Positions 46,867 through 55,001 of a stretch of DNA of 64,000 bases are shown one piece after another. Within the stretch, counting starts at the first letter, position 1, and every line of letters begins with the position of its first letter. The stretch spans positions 9,796,001 to 9,860,000 of the forward strand of contig NZ_CP102512.1 in NCBI RefSeq assembly GCF_024612015.1, read 5' to 3'. The notes beneath the pieces were generated by a model. The model had not been told where the DNA came from, did not search any database, and saw only the letters and a list, made by a program, of their open reading frames with translations. The stretch is from Streptomyces sp. CA-210063. Lineage in GTDB: Bacteria; Actinomycetota; Actinomycetes; Streptomycetales; Streptomycetaceae. Both the position numbers and the translations under genes were made by a program.

Positions 46867-47160
46867 TCATTGGTCGCGCCCGCCGGGCTCCCGCACGTGC
46901 CGCGGGGTCTGGTCGAGGTGGATGTGCAGCGGGTGGTCCGTGGTCCAGAGGGCCTCCACCACGGCGTGCAGATGTTCGGCGTCGACCCGCCACAGAGGTT
47001 CGCCGTAACGGTCGTCCCGCGTGACGCCGTCCGACGGGACGACGTCGGTCAGCAACTCCTGGTGACCCGGGGAGCCGTCCGGGTCGTCGGTCCCCCGCGC
47101 GAACTCCACGAACAGGGACGTGTCGCGGAAAGGCACCCAGATGTGCGTCGCCGACGTCAT
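46867..47160 (-). CDS. Small conserved-looking hypothetical protein of the extradiol operon
   Basis: A 97-residue protein (starts MTSATHIWVPFRDTSLFVEF). The ATG overlaps the stop of the PIG-L gene (ATGA), so it is clearly translated with it. It is acidic, has several histidines (HLHAVVEAL, HPLHIHLDQTPRHV), and has no membrane span. I know no family for it. The 122 bases between it and the VanB-type gene may hold a second promoter and contain a shared motif (46863-46875). Confidence 0.6.
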   Translation of the reverse strand: MTSATHIWVPFRDTSLFVEFARGTDDPDGSPGHQELLTDVVPSDGVTRDDRYGEPLWRVDAEHLHAVVEALWTTDHPLHIHLDQTPRHVREPGGRDQ

Positions 47161-47906
47161 GCCAGCACCCCCGTCGTCTCGGGGTAGAGCCGCACGTACG
47201 CCTCGCCCATGGTCCCGTGCGCGAGGCCGAGGTTGGGGCCGGCGTTGCGCTTCAGCTGTACGCCGCGCCGCTTGGCGAGGTCGGTGTAGTAGTCCCACAT
47301 GTGCTGCTGGGCGGCCAGGCACTCCATGGCCTTGCGCTTCTTGTCGAAGACGGAGGTGATGTCCAGCAGGACGTTGGGCTTGAAGTCGCACTGCTCCGGC
47401 TGGTGCGGTTCGAAGAAGAACACGGGGGGAGCGCCGAGCGGTTCGCCGGGCGCGTCGTAGCCGACCGCCTGGGCGAGCACGCGGGCCTGGAGCGCCATGC
47501 GGGCGGCGGCCGGGTGGTCGCCGTTATAGGGGTCGGCGAGGGTGTGGGTGAGGACGACCGCGGGGCTCACCTCCCGGTACACGCGCACGATACGGTCCAC
47601 CAACTCCGGTGTCTCCAGCAGCGGATAGTCCCCGGCGTCGAGGAACTCGATCTCCGCGCCCAGCGCGGCCGCGGCGTCGGAGGCCTCGGTGCGGCGCAGT
47701 TCCTTGATCTCGTCGAGGCGCAGGCCGTCCCGCCAGGCCCGTGCGGACTCGCCGCGCTCGCCGAAGCTCAGGCAGAGCACCTTCACACGCTGACCGCGTT
47801 CGGTGGCCAGCGCGATGGCGCCGCCGGCCCGCCAGACGAAGTCGCCGGCGTGCGCGCTGACGACCAGCAGCGCGCCCTCGGACGGAGTGGACGTGTCGTG
47901 GGTCAT
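47157..47906 (-). CDS. PIG-L/LmbE-family protein, probable 4-oxalomesaconate hydratase (GalB-like)
   Basis: A 249-residue zinc-dependent fold: LVVSAHAGDFVWRAGG carries the metal motif that is usually AHPDD (here AHAGD), with LTHTLADPYNGDH as the second metal site and FFFEPHQPEQCDF further on. In gallate catabolism GalB, a PIG-L-type enzyme, hydrates 4-oxalomesaconate. The placement beside LigAB-type dioxygenase genes and divergent from a GalC/LigK-type aldolase gene makes this role the best guess; a deacetylase is the alternative. AAGGAG precedes the ATG at 47906. First gene of the minus-strand operon. Confidence 0.75.
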   Translation of the reverse strand: MTHDTSTPSEGALLVVSAHAGDFVWRAGGAIALATERGQRVKVLCLSFGERGESARAWRDGLRLDEIKELRRTEASDAAAALGAEIEFLDAGDYPLLETPELVDRIVRVYREVSPAVVLTHTLADPYNGDHPAAARMALQARVLAQAVGYDAPGEPLGAPPVFFFEPHQPEQCDFKPNVLLDITSVFDKKRKAMECLAAQQHMWDYYTDLAKRRGVQLKRNAGPNLGLAHGTMGEAYVRLYPETTGVLA

Positions 47907-48019
47907 GAGGGGCTCCTTGGGATCGAGTGCGAAGGGGTGCGTCGACCGGTGCCGTACGAGCTCCGGTTCCACAGCGCTGTTTTCGCGCGAGGAGTGCGGG
48001 ACGAAAGAGGTTGGTCCCA

Positions 48020-48075
48020 CAGAGTCACAATATCGCTGACTTTATTGTTGACAATACTGCTGACGTAGGGAATTC
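48020..48075. promoter_or_regulatory. Overlapping divergent promoters with ATTGT-TG-ACAAT operator
   Basis: ATTGTTGACAAT (48044-48055) is an inverted repeat of 5+5. For the plus strand it contains TTGACA (48048-48053). For the minus strand TTGTCA (48054-48049) stands 16 bases from TATTGT. The regulator encoded at 48844 (GntR/FCD) is the natural candidate to bind here and control both directions. Confidence 0.5.
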
Positions 48076-48110
48076 TCTCGACGACGAACCTGGAGAAACC
48101 CGGAGGAGAC

Positions 48111-48795
48111 GTGCCGAACCACCATCTCGTCGTCAGGAACATCACCCGGCCCCCCGCCGACGTCGTCGCGCGGCTCGCGCAGGCTGGGGTGTCCACCGTC
48201 CATGAGGCCATCGGCCGCCGCGGCTTCGCGGGGACCGGTCTGCGGCCGAACCAGCGGAACGTGCGCATAGCCGGCCCGGCGGTGACGGTGAGTTCCCACC
48301 CGGGAGACAACCTGATGATCCACGCCGCCGTGGAGGCCTGCCGGCCCGGCGACATCCTGGTGGTGACGACCACCTCGCCGTCCACGGACGGCATGTTCGG
48401 CGATCTGCTGGCGACCTCCCTCGCCGCTCGGGGCGTCATCGGGCTGGTCACGGCGGCCGGGGTGCGCGACACCGCCGAGCTGAGGGAGATGGGCTTCCAC
48501 GTCTGGGCCCGGTCGGTGTCCGCCCCAGGGCACGGTGAAGGCATCCCCGGGCTCGGTCAACGTGCCCGTGACGCTCGGTGGGGTGTCCGTACACCCCGGT
48601 GACGTCATCGTCGCCGATGACGACGGCGTGGTCGTGGTGCCCCTCGCCGAGGCCGGAGAAGCGGCGGAACTCGCCGAGAAGCGGATCGCCAAGGAGGCAG
48701 CGACGCGCGAGGTCCTGCGCTCCGGGACGCTGGGCGTCGACTACTACGGGCTCCGTGCCAGGCTCGCCGAACTGGGCGTCACCTACCAGGACTGA
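48111..48795 (+). pseudogene. RraA-like 4-carboxy-4-hydroxy-2-oxoadipate aldolase gene (LigK/GalC type) with one frameshift
   Basis: The GTG at 48111 has GGAGGA upstream. The N-terminal frame (STVHEAIGRRGFAGTGLRP, GDNLMIHAAVEACRPGDILVV, GLVTAAGVRDTAEL, FHVWARSVSA) and the later frame (QGTVKASPGSVNVPV, VHPGDVIVADDDGVVVVP, RLAELGVTYQD) together make a complete aldolase of the LigK/GalC family, which splits the final C7 acid to pyruvate and oxaloacetate. They join only if one C is removed from the CCCC run at 48528-48531. As given, the first product ends early (163 residues). Sequencing error and true mutation are both possible. Confidence 0.8.
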
Positions 48796-48843
48796 CCGCC
48801 GGCTTTCTCGCCCTGGACCTGTGGTGGATGGGGACCGCACACC

Positions 48844-49497
48844 GTGAGCACTTCTATGGAAAACGACGTCACCGGTGCGATCCGGGCCGCGCTGCTGCGC
48901 GGTGACTACGTGCCGCGACAGCGCCTGATCGAGGCGGACCTCTGCGAACAGTTCGGCGCCGGCCGCTCCGGGGTGCGGTCGGCACTCCGGCAGCTGGCGA
49001 CGGAGGGCCTGGTCGAGATCCAGCGCAACCGCGGCGCACGCGTCCGGGAGATCTCCTTCGCCGAGGCGGTCGAGGTGACGGAGGTACGGATGGTCCTGGA
49101 GGGCCTGATCGCCGCTCGCGCGGCGGAGCGGGTCAGCCCCGCGCAGGCCGAGGAGCTCCGCGCGATCGGTGCGGACATGGCTCGGGCGGTCGCCGACGGC
49201 GAACTGATGGCGTACAGCGACCTCAACGCCCGTCTGCACCGGGGTGTGCGCGACATCGCCGGCCACGAGACCGCCAACCAGGTCGTCGAACGACTGCGGG
49301 CCCAAGTGGTCGGGCACCAGTTCATGCTGTCCTTGGTGCCGGGGCGGGCTCGGGCGTCGCTGCCCCAGCACCAGCGGATCATCGCGGCGATCGCCGCCGG
49401 GGACCCGGTGGCGGCCGAAACGGCCATGCGGGACCACGTGGCGAGCGTGGGGGAGGCGCTGCGGGCGCTCGAAGCCCGCCAGGAGCGCGCGAGCTGA
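48844..49497 (+). CDS. GntR-family (FCD) transcriptional regulator
   Basis: A 217-residue regulator: N-terminal winged helix (VTGAIRAALLRGDYVPRQRL; GRSGVRSALRQLATEGLVEI) and C-terminal FCD domain (EVTEVRMVLEGLIAARAAE; DLNARLHRGV; LPQHQRIIAAIAAGD; MRDHV), with the Asp/His set typical of acid-sensing members. It lies behind the aldolase gene, so it probably controls the lig/van-like operon through the operator at 48044. GTG 48844 or ATG 48856 may start it. Confidence 0.85.
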   Translation: MSTSMENDVTGAIRAALLRGDYVPRQRLIEADLCEQFGAGRSGVRSALRQLATEGLVEIQRNRGARVREISFAEAVEVTEVRMVLEGLIAARAAERVSPAQAEELRAIGADMARAVADGELMAYSDLNARLHRGVRDIAGHETANQVVERLRAQVVGHQFMLSLVPGRARASLPQHQRIIAAIAAGDPVAAETAMRDHVASVGEALRALEARQERAS

Positions 49498-49507
49498 GGC
49501 ACGGCGA

Positions 49508-49536
49508 GGCGGCAGGGCACGATGTGCCCTGCCGCC
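49508..49536. terminator. Bidirectional terminator between convergent genes
   Basis: A perfect 13-base stem, GGCGGCAGGGCAC with GTGCCCTGCCGCC, and loop GAT, lies 10 bases after the GntR stop and 31 bases beyond the acyl-CoA synthetase end. Confidence 0.85.
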
Positions 49537-49567
49537 GTTCCCGTTCAGGGCTTCAGGCACTCGACTG

Positions 49568-51214
49568 TCACATTCCGCCGCCGGCACCCGCGTCGGCGTC
49601 CTGGACCGTCTTCCTGGCCCAGGCGACTTCGAGCTTGCCGGTGGGGGTGCGAGGCAGGACGTCCGTCAGGACGACGGAACGCGGCACCTTGTAGCCGGCG
49701 AGGCTGCGCCGGACCAGGTCGCGCAGTTCGTCGCCGGTGAGGGTGCTGCCCGGCCGGACCGCCACGACGGCCGCCACCCGTTCTCCCCAGGTCTCGTCGG
49801 GGACACCGACGACGGCACAGTCCGTCACAGCGGGGTGCGCCAGCAGGACGTTCTCCACCTCCTGTGGGTGCACCTTTTCCCCGCCGGTGTTGATCACGCC
49901 GGAGCCGCGTCCGAGGAACCGGATCGCGCCGTCGGCCTCTATTCGAGCCAGGTCGCCGGGGATCGCGTACCGGACCCCGTCGATGGTGCGGTACGCCTTC
50001 GCGCTCTTGTCGGTGTCCTTGTAGTAGCCGAGCGGCATGGGCCCGCGGTAGGCGAGGACGCCCGTCTCGTCGCTGCCGGGTTCGAGGAAGCGGTCATCGG
50101 AGCCGATCACCCGTGTCGCGGGCACGGGGCGGAAACGCGAGGGCAGATCCGCTACCGAGGAGGTGATCGCGAAGGCGAAGGGGCCCCCTTCGCTCGATGC
50201 GATGGCTTCGGTGATCGTGACGTCGGCACGTTCGTGCAGCGCTCTCTTGAGGGGATCGCTGAGTGCGGTGCCGGAGCTGATCATCCTGTGCAACGAGCGC
50301 AGGTCGTGAGGCGTCCCGGCCTTCTCGGCCCGCAGGAGTTCGTCGACGAGCGGGCGGCACACGGCGTTGCCCGCGATGATCGCCGTGTCCACCTGCTGCT
50401 CGGCGATCATGTGCCAGACATGCTCCGGGGCGAGGCCGCCCGATCGTGCCGTGACCGCCCGGCCTCCCGTCATCAGGGCGCCCATGGTGTTGAACAGCCC
50501 GGTGGCGTGCATCAGGGGTACGACGGGCATAGTGGTCGGCGCGCGGCCTTCGTGGCGTGCCTTGACGGCGATGGCCACGGCCTCGTCGAGACTCGCGGGG
50601 AGTTCGGTGACTCCGAGCGGGTGGTAGTACGGGACCACGTGGGCGCGCAGCAGGTCGCTCAGCTGCCAAATGACGCCCTTGGGCTTGCCGGTGGTCCCGC
50701 CGGTGTACATGAACAGCTGGTCCGTTCCGGGCCGTCGTTGCGGCTCGCGCGGCGCGTGCGCCGTCAGTAGCTCCTCCAGTTCGGGCACGGCGGGACCGGC
50801 CGGGCCGTCGGCGGGTGGATCGCCCGCCCTCACCAGCAGCTTCAGCGTGCGTACGTGTCCGGCGGCGTGCGTGACCCGGTCGGCCAGGGCGCCGCTGAAG
50901 ACGAGCGCGGCGGCGTCGGCGTCGGTGAGGAGTTCGGTGAGTTCCTCGCCGGTGTAGCGGTAGTTGGCGTTCACCGGGACGGCGCCGAGCTTGAAGGCGG
51001 CGAAGACCGTCTCCAGGTAGGCGGAACCGTTGAACAGGTAGCAGGCCACGGTGTCGCCCTCGCGCACCCCGGCCGCTTCCAGCGCGGCGGCCAGCCGTGA
51101 CGCGCGCTCGTCGAACTCCCGGTAGGTGGTGTCACGGCCGGGCTCGGTGATGGCGACGGCGTCGGGAAGCGCACGGGAGACCGCCTCCCAGATCGTGCCG
51201 ATGGACACGTCCAT
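49568..51214 (-). CDS. AMP-forming acyl-CoA synthetase/ligase
   Basis: A 548-residue adenylating enzyme. The P-loop-like MYTGGTTGKPKGV, the region SSEGGPFAF, YAIPGDLARIEADGAIRFLGRGSGVINTGGEKVHPQEVE and the catalytic lysine in PRTPTGKLEVAW are intact. It activates a carboxylic acid with ATP and CoA; the family branch is similar to fatty-acid and bile/steroid-acid ligases. It is alone on the minus strand with a 400-base upstream region that contains a 15-base motif shared with the ALDH promoter. Confidence 0.87.
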   Translation of the reverse strand: MDVSIGTIWEAVSRALPDAVAITEPGRDTTYREFDERASRLAAALEAAGVREGDTVACYLFNGSAYLETVFAAFKLGAVPVNANYRYTGEELTELLTDADAAALVFSGALADRVTHAAGHVRTLKLLVRAGDPPADGPAGPAVPELEELLTAHAPREPQRRPGTDQLFMYTGGTTGKPKGVIWQLSDLLRAHVVPYYHPLGVTELPASLDEAVAIAVKARHEGRAPTTMPVVPLMHATGLFNTMGALMTGGRAVTARSGGLAPEHVWHMIAEQQVDTAIIAGNAVCRPLVDELLRAEKAGTPHDLRSLHRMISSGTALSDPLKRALHERADVTITEAIASSEGGPFAFAITSSVADLPSRFRPVPATRVIGSDDRFLEPGSDETGVLAYRGPMPLGYYKDTDKSAKAYRTIDGVRYAIPGDLARIEADGAIRFLGRGSGVINTGGEKVHPQEVENVLLAHPAVTDCAVVGVPDETWGERVAAVVAVRPGSTLTGDELRDLVRRSLAGYKVPRSVVLTDVLPRTPTGKLEVAWARKTVQDADAGAGGGM

Positions 51215-51617
51215 ACCTCAGACCTCCTCGTCCTCGGGGCATGGGCAGACTGCACGGCCGGGCGCGGCCGGAGCGCCCCGTGGATGTCTCGGGGGAGCAG
51301 CGATCCACGGGGCGCTTCTTCCTCACCGTAAGCGGGGCGCACTCCTTGAGGAACGCGTGCAATGACTCGACGGGCTCGGCGCTTCGACAGGGCGGTGAAC
51401 AGGACGAATGACGTAGATCCGCTCCGAATCCGCCGGGCTACGATGCTGGGGCGATCGCGAGTGGCCCCAGTCCGCTCACCGACTGGCGCGTTCTCCTGAC
51501 CCAGCATCCGCGTGGCGAACCGGCACGGCGAATCCAACGCGTCGGATCGGCATCAGGGCGGACTTCGACAGCAGGCTCCAACGCCCGCCGATCACGACGA
51601 CGATGAGGAGGTCGGTC
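51215..51617. promoter_or_regulatory. Divergent control region between acyl-CoA synthetase and histidine kinase genes
   Basis: About 400 bases without a coding-like frame. It holds a long hairpin (51273-51285 paired with 51303-51315, perfect 13-base arms and a 17-base loop) in the leader of the synthetase gene, and the motif AGGACGAATGACGTA at 51401-51415. Confidence 0.55.
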
Positions 51618-53273
51618 ATGTCCGCATCACCCGTGGGGTGGGACGAGGTCGCCGCCGTCGCGCCGGACGGCCTGGCGGTACTGGACTGCGTCGGCCGGTT
51701 CGTCCGCCTCAACCCCGCGGGGGTCGCGATGTGTGGCGCACGCGAGGAGGCCGACCTGCTCGGTAGGACATCGCCGTTCGCGCTGGCGGAAGGGGCCACC
51801 GGCGCGTGCCGGGCAGGGCTGCTGGAGGAGCAGTCGGACGAGAGCGTGGCTCACTGGATGCCCGCCTCCGGGACCCGCCGGGAGTTCGCCTACCGGGCCC
51901 GCGGCCTGCCGGGCGACCCGAAGTTCACGGTGGTGTCGTTCCGCGACGTGACCGACGAGTGGCACCGGCAGCGCAGGATCGCGGCGATAGCCCAGTCGTC
52001 GATCGCACTTGCTTCGGAGGGCTCGCTCGGCTCGACCCTCGACGCCGTGGCCCGGCAGATCGTCCAGACCGACGGCCTGGCCGGCGTGCAGATCCTCATC
52101 CTGGACAGCACGGGCCGCGAACTGCGGCTGATGGGCTCGGCGGGGCTACGGCACTGGGACGCGTTCCTCGACCGGCTGCTGGAGTGCCGCGACCGCGGCG
52201 CCCGGCTGCGCATGCTGGACACCCTGCGGGAACGCAAACCGATCGTCGTCCCCCACCGGTGGGCCCAGATCCGCGAGGATCCGGCCTGGGAACCGCTGCA
52301 CGCCTACCTCGGGGAGCTCAACTGGGACTCCTTCGTCAGTGTTCCGCTGATGGCGCGCGGCCGACCCGAAGGGGTGCTCAACGCGTACTTCGCACCCGGT
52401 CAGGAGATCGGCGGCCGAACGCTGGAGTTCCTGGCCGCCATGGCGGAGCAGGCCGCGCTCGCCGTCGACTACGCCACGCTGCTGCAGCGCGAACGTGAAG
52501 GGGCCCGCCGGAACGAGCGTCAGCGCCTCGCCCGCGACCTGCACGACTCGATCGTCCAGCAGGTGTTCTCCATCGGCATGCAGGCCAACGCCGTCGGAGT
52601 GCTGGGGGCGCGTGACGGGCCGGTGCCGGCGGAAGCGGTCCGGCAGTTCGCGGAGGAGGTCGGGGCCCTGTCGCAGACGGTCCTCGCCGACCTTCGGGCG
52701 ATGGTGCACGAACTGCGTCCCACCTCCTCCACCCGCCTCGGCCTGGAAGAGGCGGTGAGAGCACTCGTCAAGAGCACCGAGAACCGGACGGGTCTCAGCT
52801 TCCGACTGCTGTTCGGCGCGGAGCTGAACGCGGTCGAACCCGACCTGGCGGAGGACATGTACCGGATCGTCGCCGAGGCCATCCACAACGTGGTCAAACA
52901 CGCGGAGGCCACCACCGTCACCATCCGCCTCGGCGTACGCGACCACACCCTGACCGCCGGCGTCCGTGACGACGGTCGCGGACTCGCGGCATCCGGCGGG
53001 CGCGGCGGCTCGGGGCAAGGAGAAAACGACGGGCGGACGACCGGCGCGCACTGGGACCACGGCTACGGACTGACGACCATGCGGGAAAGGGCGGAACGAT
53101 GGGGCGGCGCCATGAGGATCAGATCCGGGAAGAGCGGTACGGCCGTACGGGTCGTCATACCCCTGCCCGTACGGGTGCCGGAGCCCCCGGACACGGAGCC
53201 GGACGGCTCACGGAGCACTCCGCGGGCGGTGCCGTTTCCGGAGACACCGGACCCCGCCCCATCCGGGTCCTGA
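51618..53273 (+). CDS. PAS-GAF sensor histidine kinase (NarL-partner class)
   Basis: A 551-residue cytosolic sensor. PAS domain (about 5-115), GAF domain (about 130-290, GLAGVQILILDSTGRELRL), then HisKA_3 with the phospho-accepting H309 in RDLHDSIVQQVFS and an ATPase domain (IVAEAIHNVVKHAEA; VRDDGRGLA; GYGLTTMRERAERWG). No membrane span, so it senses an internal signal, perhaps an aromatic or redox cue. The ATG at 51618 has GAGGAGG; 51603 would overlap that site. Overlaps the regulator gene. Confidence 0.88.
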   Translation: MSASPVGWDEVAAVAPDGLAVLDCVGRFVRLNPAGVAMCGAREEADLLGRTSPFALAEGATGACRAGLLEEQSDESVAHWMPASGTRREFAYRARGLPGDPKFTVVSFRDVTDEWHRQRRIAAIAQSSIALASEGSLGSTLDAVARQIVQTDGLAGVQILILDSTGRELRLMGSAGLRHWDAFLDRLLECRDRGARLRMLDTLRERKPIVVPHRWAQIREDPAWEPLHAYLGELNWDSFVSVPLMARGRPEGVLNAYFAPGQEIGGRTLEFLAAMAEQAALAVDYATLLQREREGARRNERQRLARDLHDSIVQQVFSIGMQANAVGVLGARDGPVPAEAVRQFAEEVGALSQTVLADLRAMVHELRPTSSTRLGLEEAVRALVKSTENRTGLSFRLLFGAELNAVEPDLAEDMYRIVAEAIHNVVKHAEATTVTIRLGVRDHTLTAGVRDDGRGLAASGGRGGSGQGENDGRTTGAHWDHGYGLTTMRERAERWGGAMRIRSGKSGTAVRVVIPLPVRVPEPPDTEPDGSRSTPRAVPFPETPDPAPSGS

Positions 53274-53908
53274 TCGTCGACGACCACGCCGTCGTACGCC
53301 GTGGGATCCGCGCCTACCTCGAGGTCCTGGACGACATGGAGGTCGCTGCGGAGGCCGCCGACGGACAGGAGGCGCTCACCCGGCTCGACGCGATGGCCGC
53401 CCACCAGGAACTCCCGGACGTGGTGCTGATCGACCTGCTCATGCCCAGGATGGACGGGGCGACGGCGATCGGAGTGATCAAGCAGCGCCACCCAGGTCTC
53501 CGGGTCGTGGTGCTCACCAGCTTCGGCGAGATGGAACGCGTCCACGCGGCGCTCGCCCAGGGAGCCGCAGGCTACCTGCTCAAGGACGCCGAGGCGGGTG
53601 AGGTGGTCGCCGCCATCCGCGCGGCCGCCCGGGGCGAGGTCTTCCTCGACCCCGCGGTCGCCAGGGGACTGACCCAGGAGATCGTTTCGCCACCGACCGG
53701 GCTGGCCTCGCTCACCGGCCGGGAACGCGACGTCCTCGTACTGGTCGCCGAGGGACGGTCGAACCAGCAGATCGCCGACGAGCTGGTGATCAGCGAGCGC
53801 ACCGCCCGCACCCACGTGAGCAACGTCCTGCGCAAACTCCGGCTCACCTCCCGGACCCAGGCCGCGCTGTTCGCGGTGCGGCAGGGTCTGGTCCCGCCGC
53901 AGGGCTGA
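53099..53908 (+). CDS. NarL/LuxR-type response regulator
   Basis: A receiver domain (IRVLIVDDHAVVRRG; phospho-acceptor D112 in LIDLLMPRMDG; VVLTSFGE; LLKDAEAGEVV) followed by a LuxR helix-turn-helix (LTGRERDVLVLVAEGRSNQQIADELVISERTARTHVSNVLRKL). The only ATG/GTG in frame upstream of the receiver is the ATG at 53099, which gives 269 residues and a 175-base overlap with the kinase gene. The first 53 residues have no family counterpart. The true start may be nearer 53255, at a rare start codon such as ATC before CGGGTC. Confidence 0.85.
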   Translation: MGRRHEDQIREERYGRTGRHTPARTGAGAPGHGAGRLTEHSAGGAVSGDTGPRPIRVLIVDDHAVVRRGIRAYLEVLDDMEVAAEAADGQEALTRLDAMAAHQELPDVVLIDLLMPRMDGATAIGVIKQRHPGLRVVVLTSFGEMERVHAALAQGAAGYLLKDAEAGEVVAAIRAAARGEVFLDPAVARGLTQEIVSPPTGLASLTGRERDVLVLVAEGRSNQQIADELVISERTARTHVSNVLRKLRLTSRTQAALFAVRQGLVPPQG

Positions 53909-54033
53909 CCGCGACGGATGTCCTGGGCGGTGCAGGACACAGGTCCGCCGCAGGTGCCGTCATCAGCGGGTTCCTCCCGGGCTCGGAGCGTTCCTACGCT
54001 CAGGGGTACCGAACCCCAGCTCAGGAGGACAGC

Positions 54034-54945
54034 ATGCTCGACGGCAAAGTCGCCATTGTCACAGGTGCGGGCCGAGGCCTGGGAAGGGCCTACGCCCGCG
54101 CGCTGGCGGCGGCGGGCGCCGCCGTCGTCGTGAACGACCTGGACGCCGACGTGGCCGCGGAGACGGTCGACGTCATCACGGACGCGGGTGGAACAGCCGT
54201 CGCCCATGTCGGCGCGGTCGGCGGTTCCGACTTCGCCGACGGGCTGGTGCGGCGCGCGGTCGACGAGTTCGGCCGGCTCGATGTGATGATCACCAACGCC
54301 GGTGCGCTGCGCGACAGGACCCTGCGCAACACCACCGACGACGACTTCGACCTCGTCGTCACCAGCCATCTGCGCTCCACGTTCACCTGCGGCCGCGCGG
54401 CGGCGGCCCGTTTCCGTGAACAGGGAGAGGGCGGTCGGCTCATCCTGGTGGGATCACCGGCGGGGCAGCGTGCGAGCTTCGGCCAGACCGCGTATTCGGC
54501 CTCCAAGGGCGCGATCGTCGCGATGACGCGCACCTGGGCCGTCGAACTCGCGAAGATCGATGTCACGGTCAACGCCATCGTGCCGACCGCGCTGACGCGC
54601 ATGGTGGCGACCATGCCCCGGATAGGTGACCTCGTGGCGAAGGTCGACGCGGGGGAGCCTGTACCCGAGGCCCTCCGGCGGCAGGGTCTCGGTTCGCCGG
54701 ACGACGTGGCGCCGATGATCGTGTATCTGGCGTCGAAGGAGTCGGCCCACGTCACCGGACAGGCCATCGCCGCCGGGGGCGACCGGATCGCCCTGTGGAC
54801 GCACCCCGGTGAGGCCGAGGAGCGATTCCGGCAGGGCGGCTGGACCGCCGAGTCGGTCGCCGAACTCTTCTCCAGTGCCTATGCCGACCGGCTCCAGGAC
54901 TTCAGGCCCACACCCCTCGACTTGGCAGCCTTTGAAGAAGCGTGA
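54034..54945 (+). CDS. SDR (hydroxyacyl-CoA dehydrogenase-like)
   Basis: A 303-residue SDR with TGAGRGLGRAYA, VNDLDAD (the aspartate favours NAD), ITNAGALRD, VGSPAGQ and YSASK. The pattern of the first 250 residues is that of the dehydrogenase part of multifunctional enzymes (HSD17B4-type), and it has a C-terminal extension after the usual end. Probably oxidises a 3-hydroxyacyl-CoA or steroid-like alcohol. CAGGAGGAC precedes the ATG. Confidence 0.82.
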   Translation: MLDGKVAIVTGAGRGLGRAYARALAAAGAAVVVNDLDADVAAETVDVITDAGGTAVAHVGAVGGSDFADGLVRRAVDEFGRLDVMITNAGALRDRTLRNTTDDDFDLVVTSHLRSTFTCGRAAAARFREQGEGGRLILVGSPAGQRASFGQTAYSASKGAIVAMTRTWAVELAKIDVTVNAIVPTALTRMVATMPRIGDLVAKVDAGEPVPEALRRQGLGSPDDVAPMIVYLASKESAHVTGQAIAAGGDRIALWTHPGEAEERFRQGGWTAESVAELFSSAYADRLQDFRPTPLDLAAFEEA

Positions 54946-55001
54946 CGCGCCCGTGGTCGCTCTCCCGGTCCTCAGGCTCGTGCAGGGGCCGGGGCTCCTT
55001 C

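Noticed and set aside
46867..47160. GalD-type tautomerase
   Set aside because: GalD-like proteins are far longer (PrpF/diaminopimelate-epimerase fold); nothing in this 97-residue protein resembles them.
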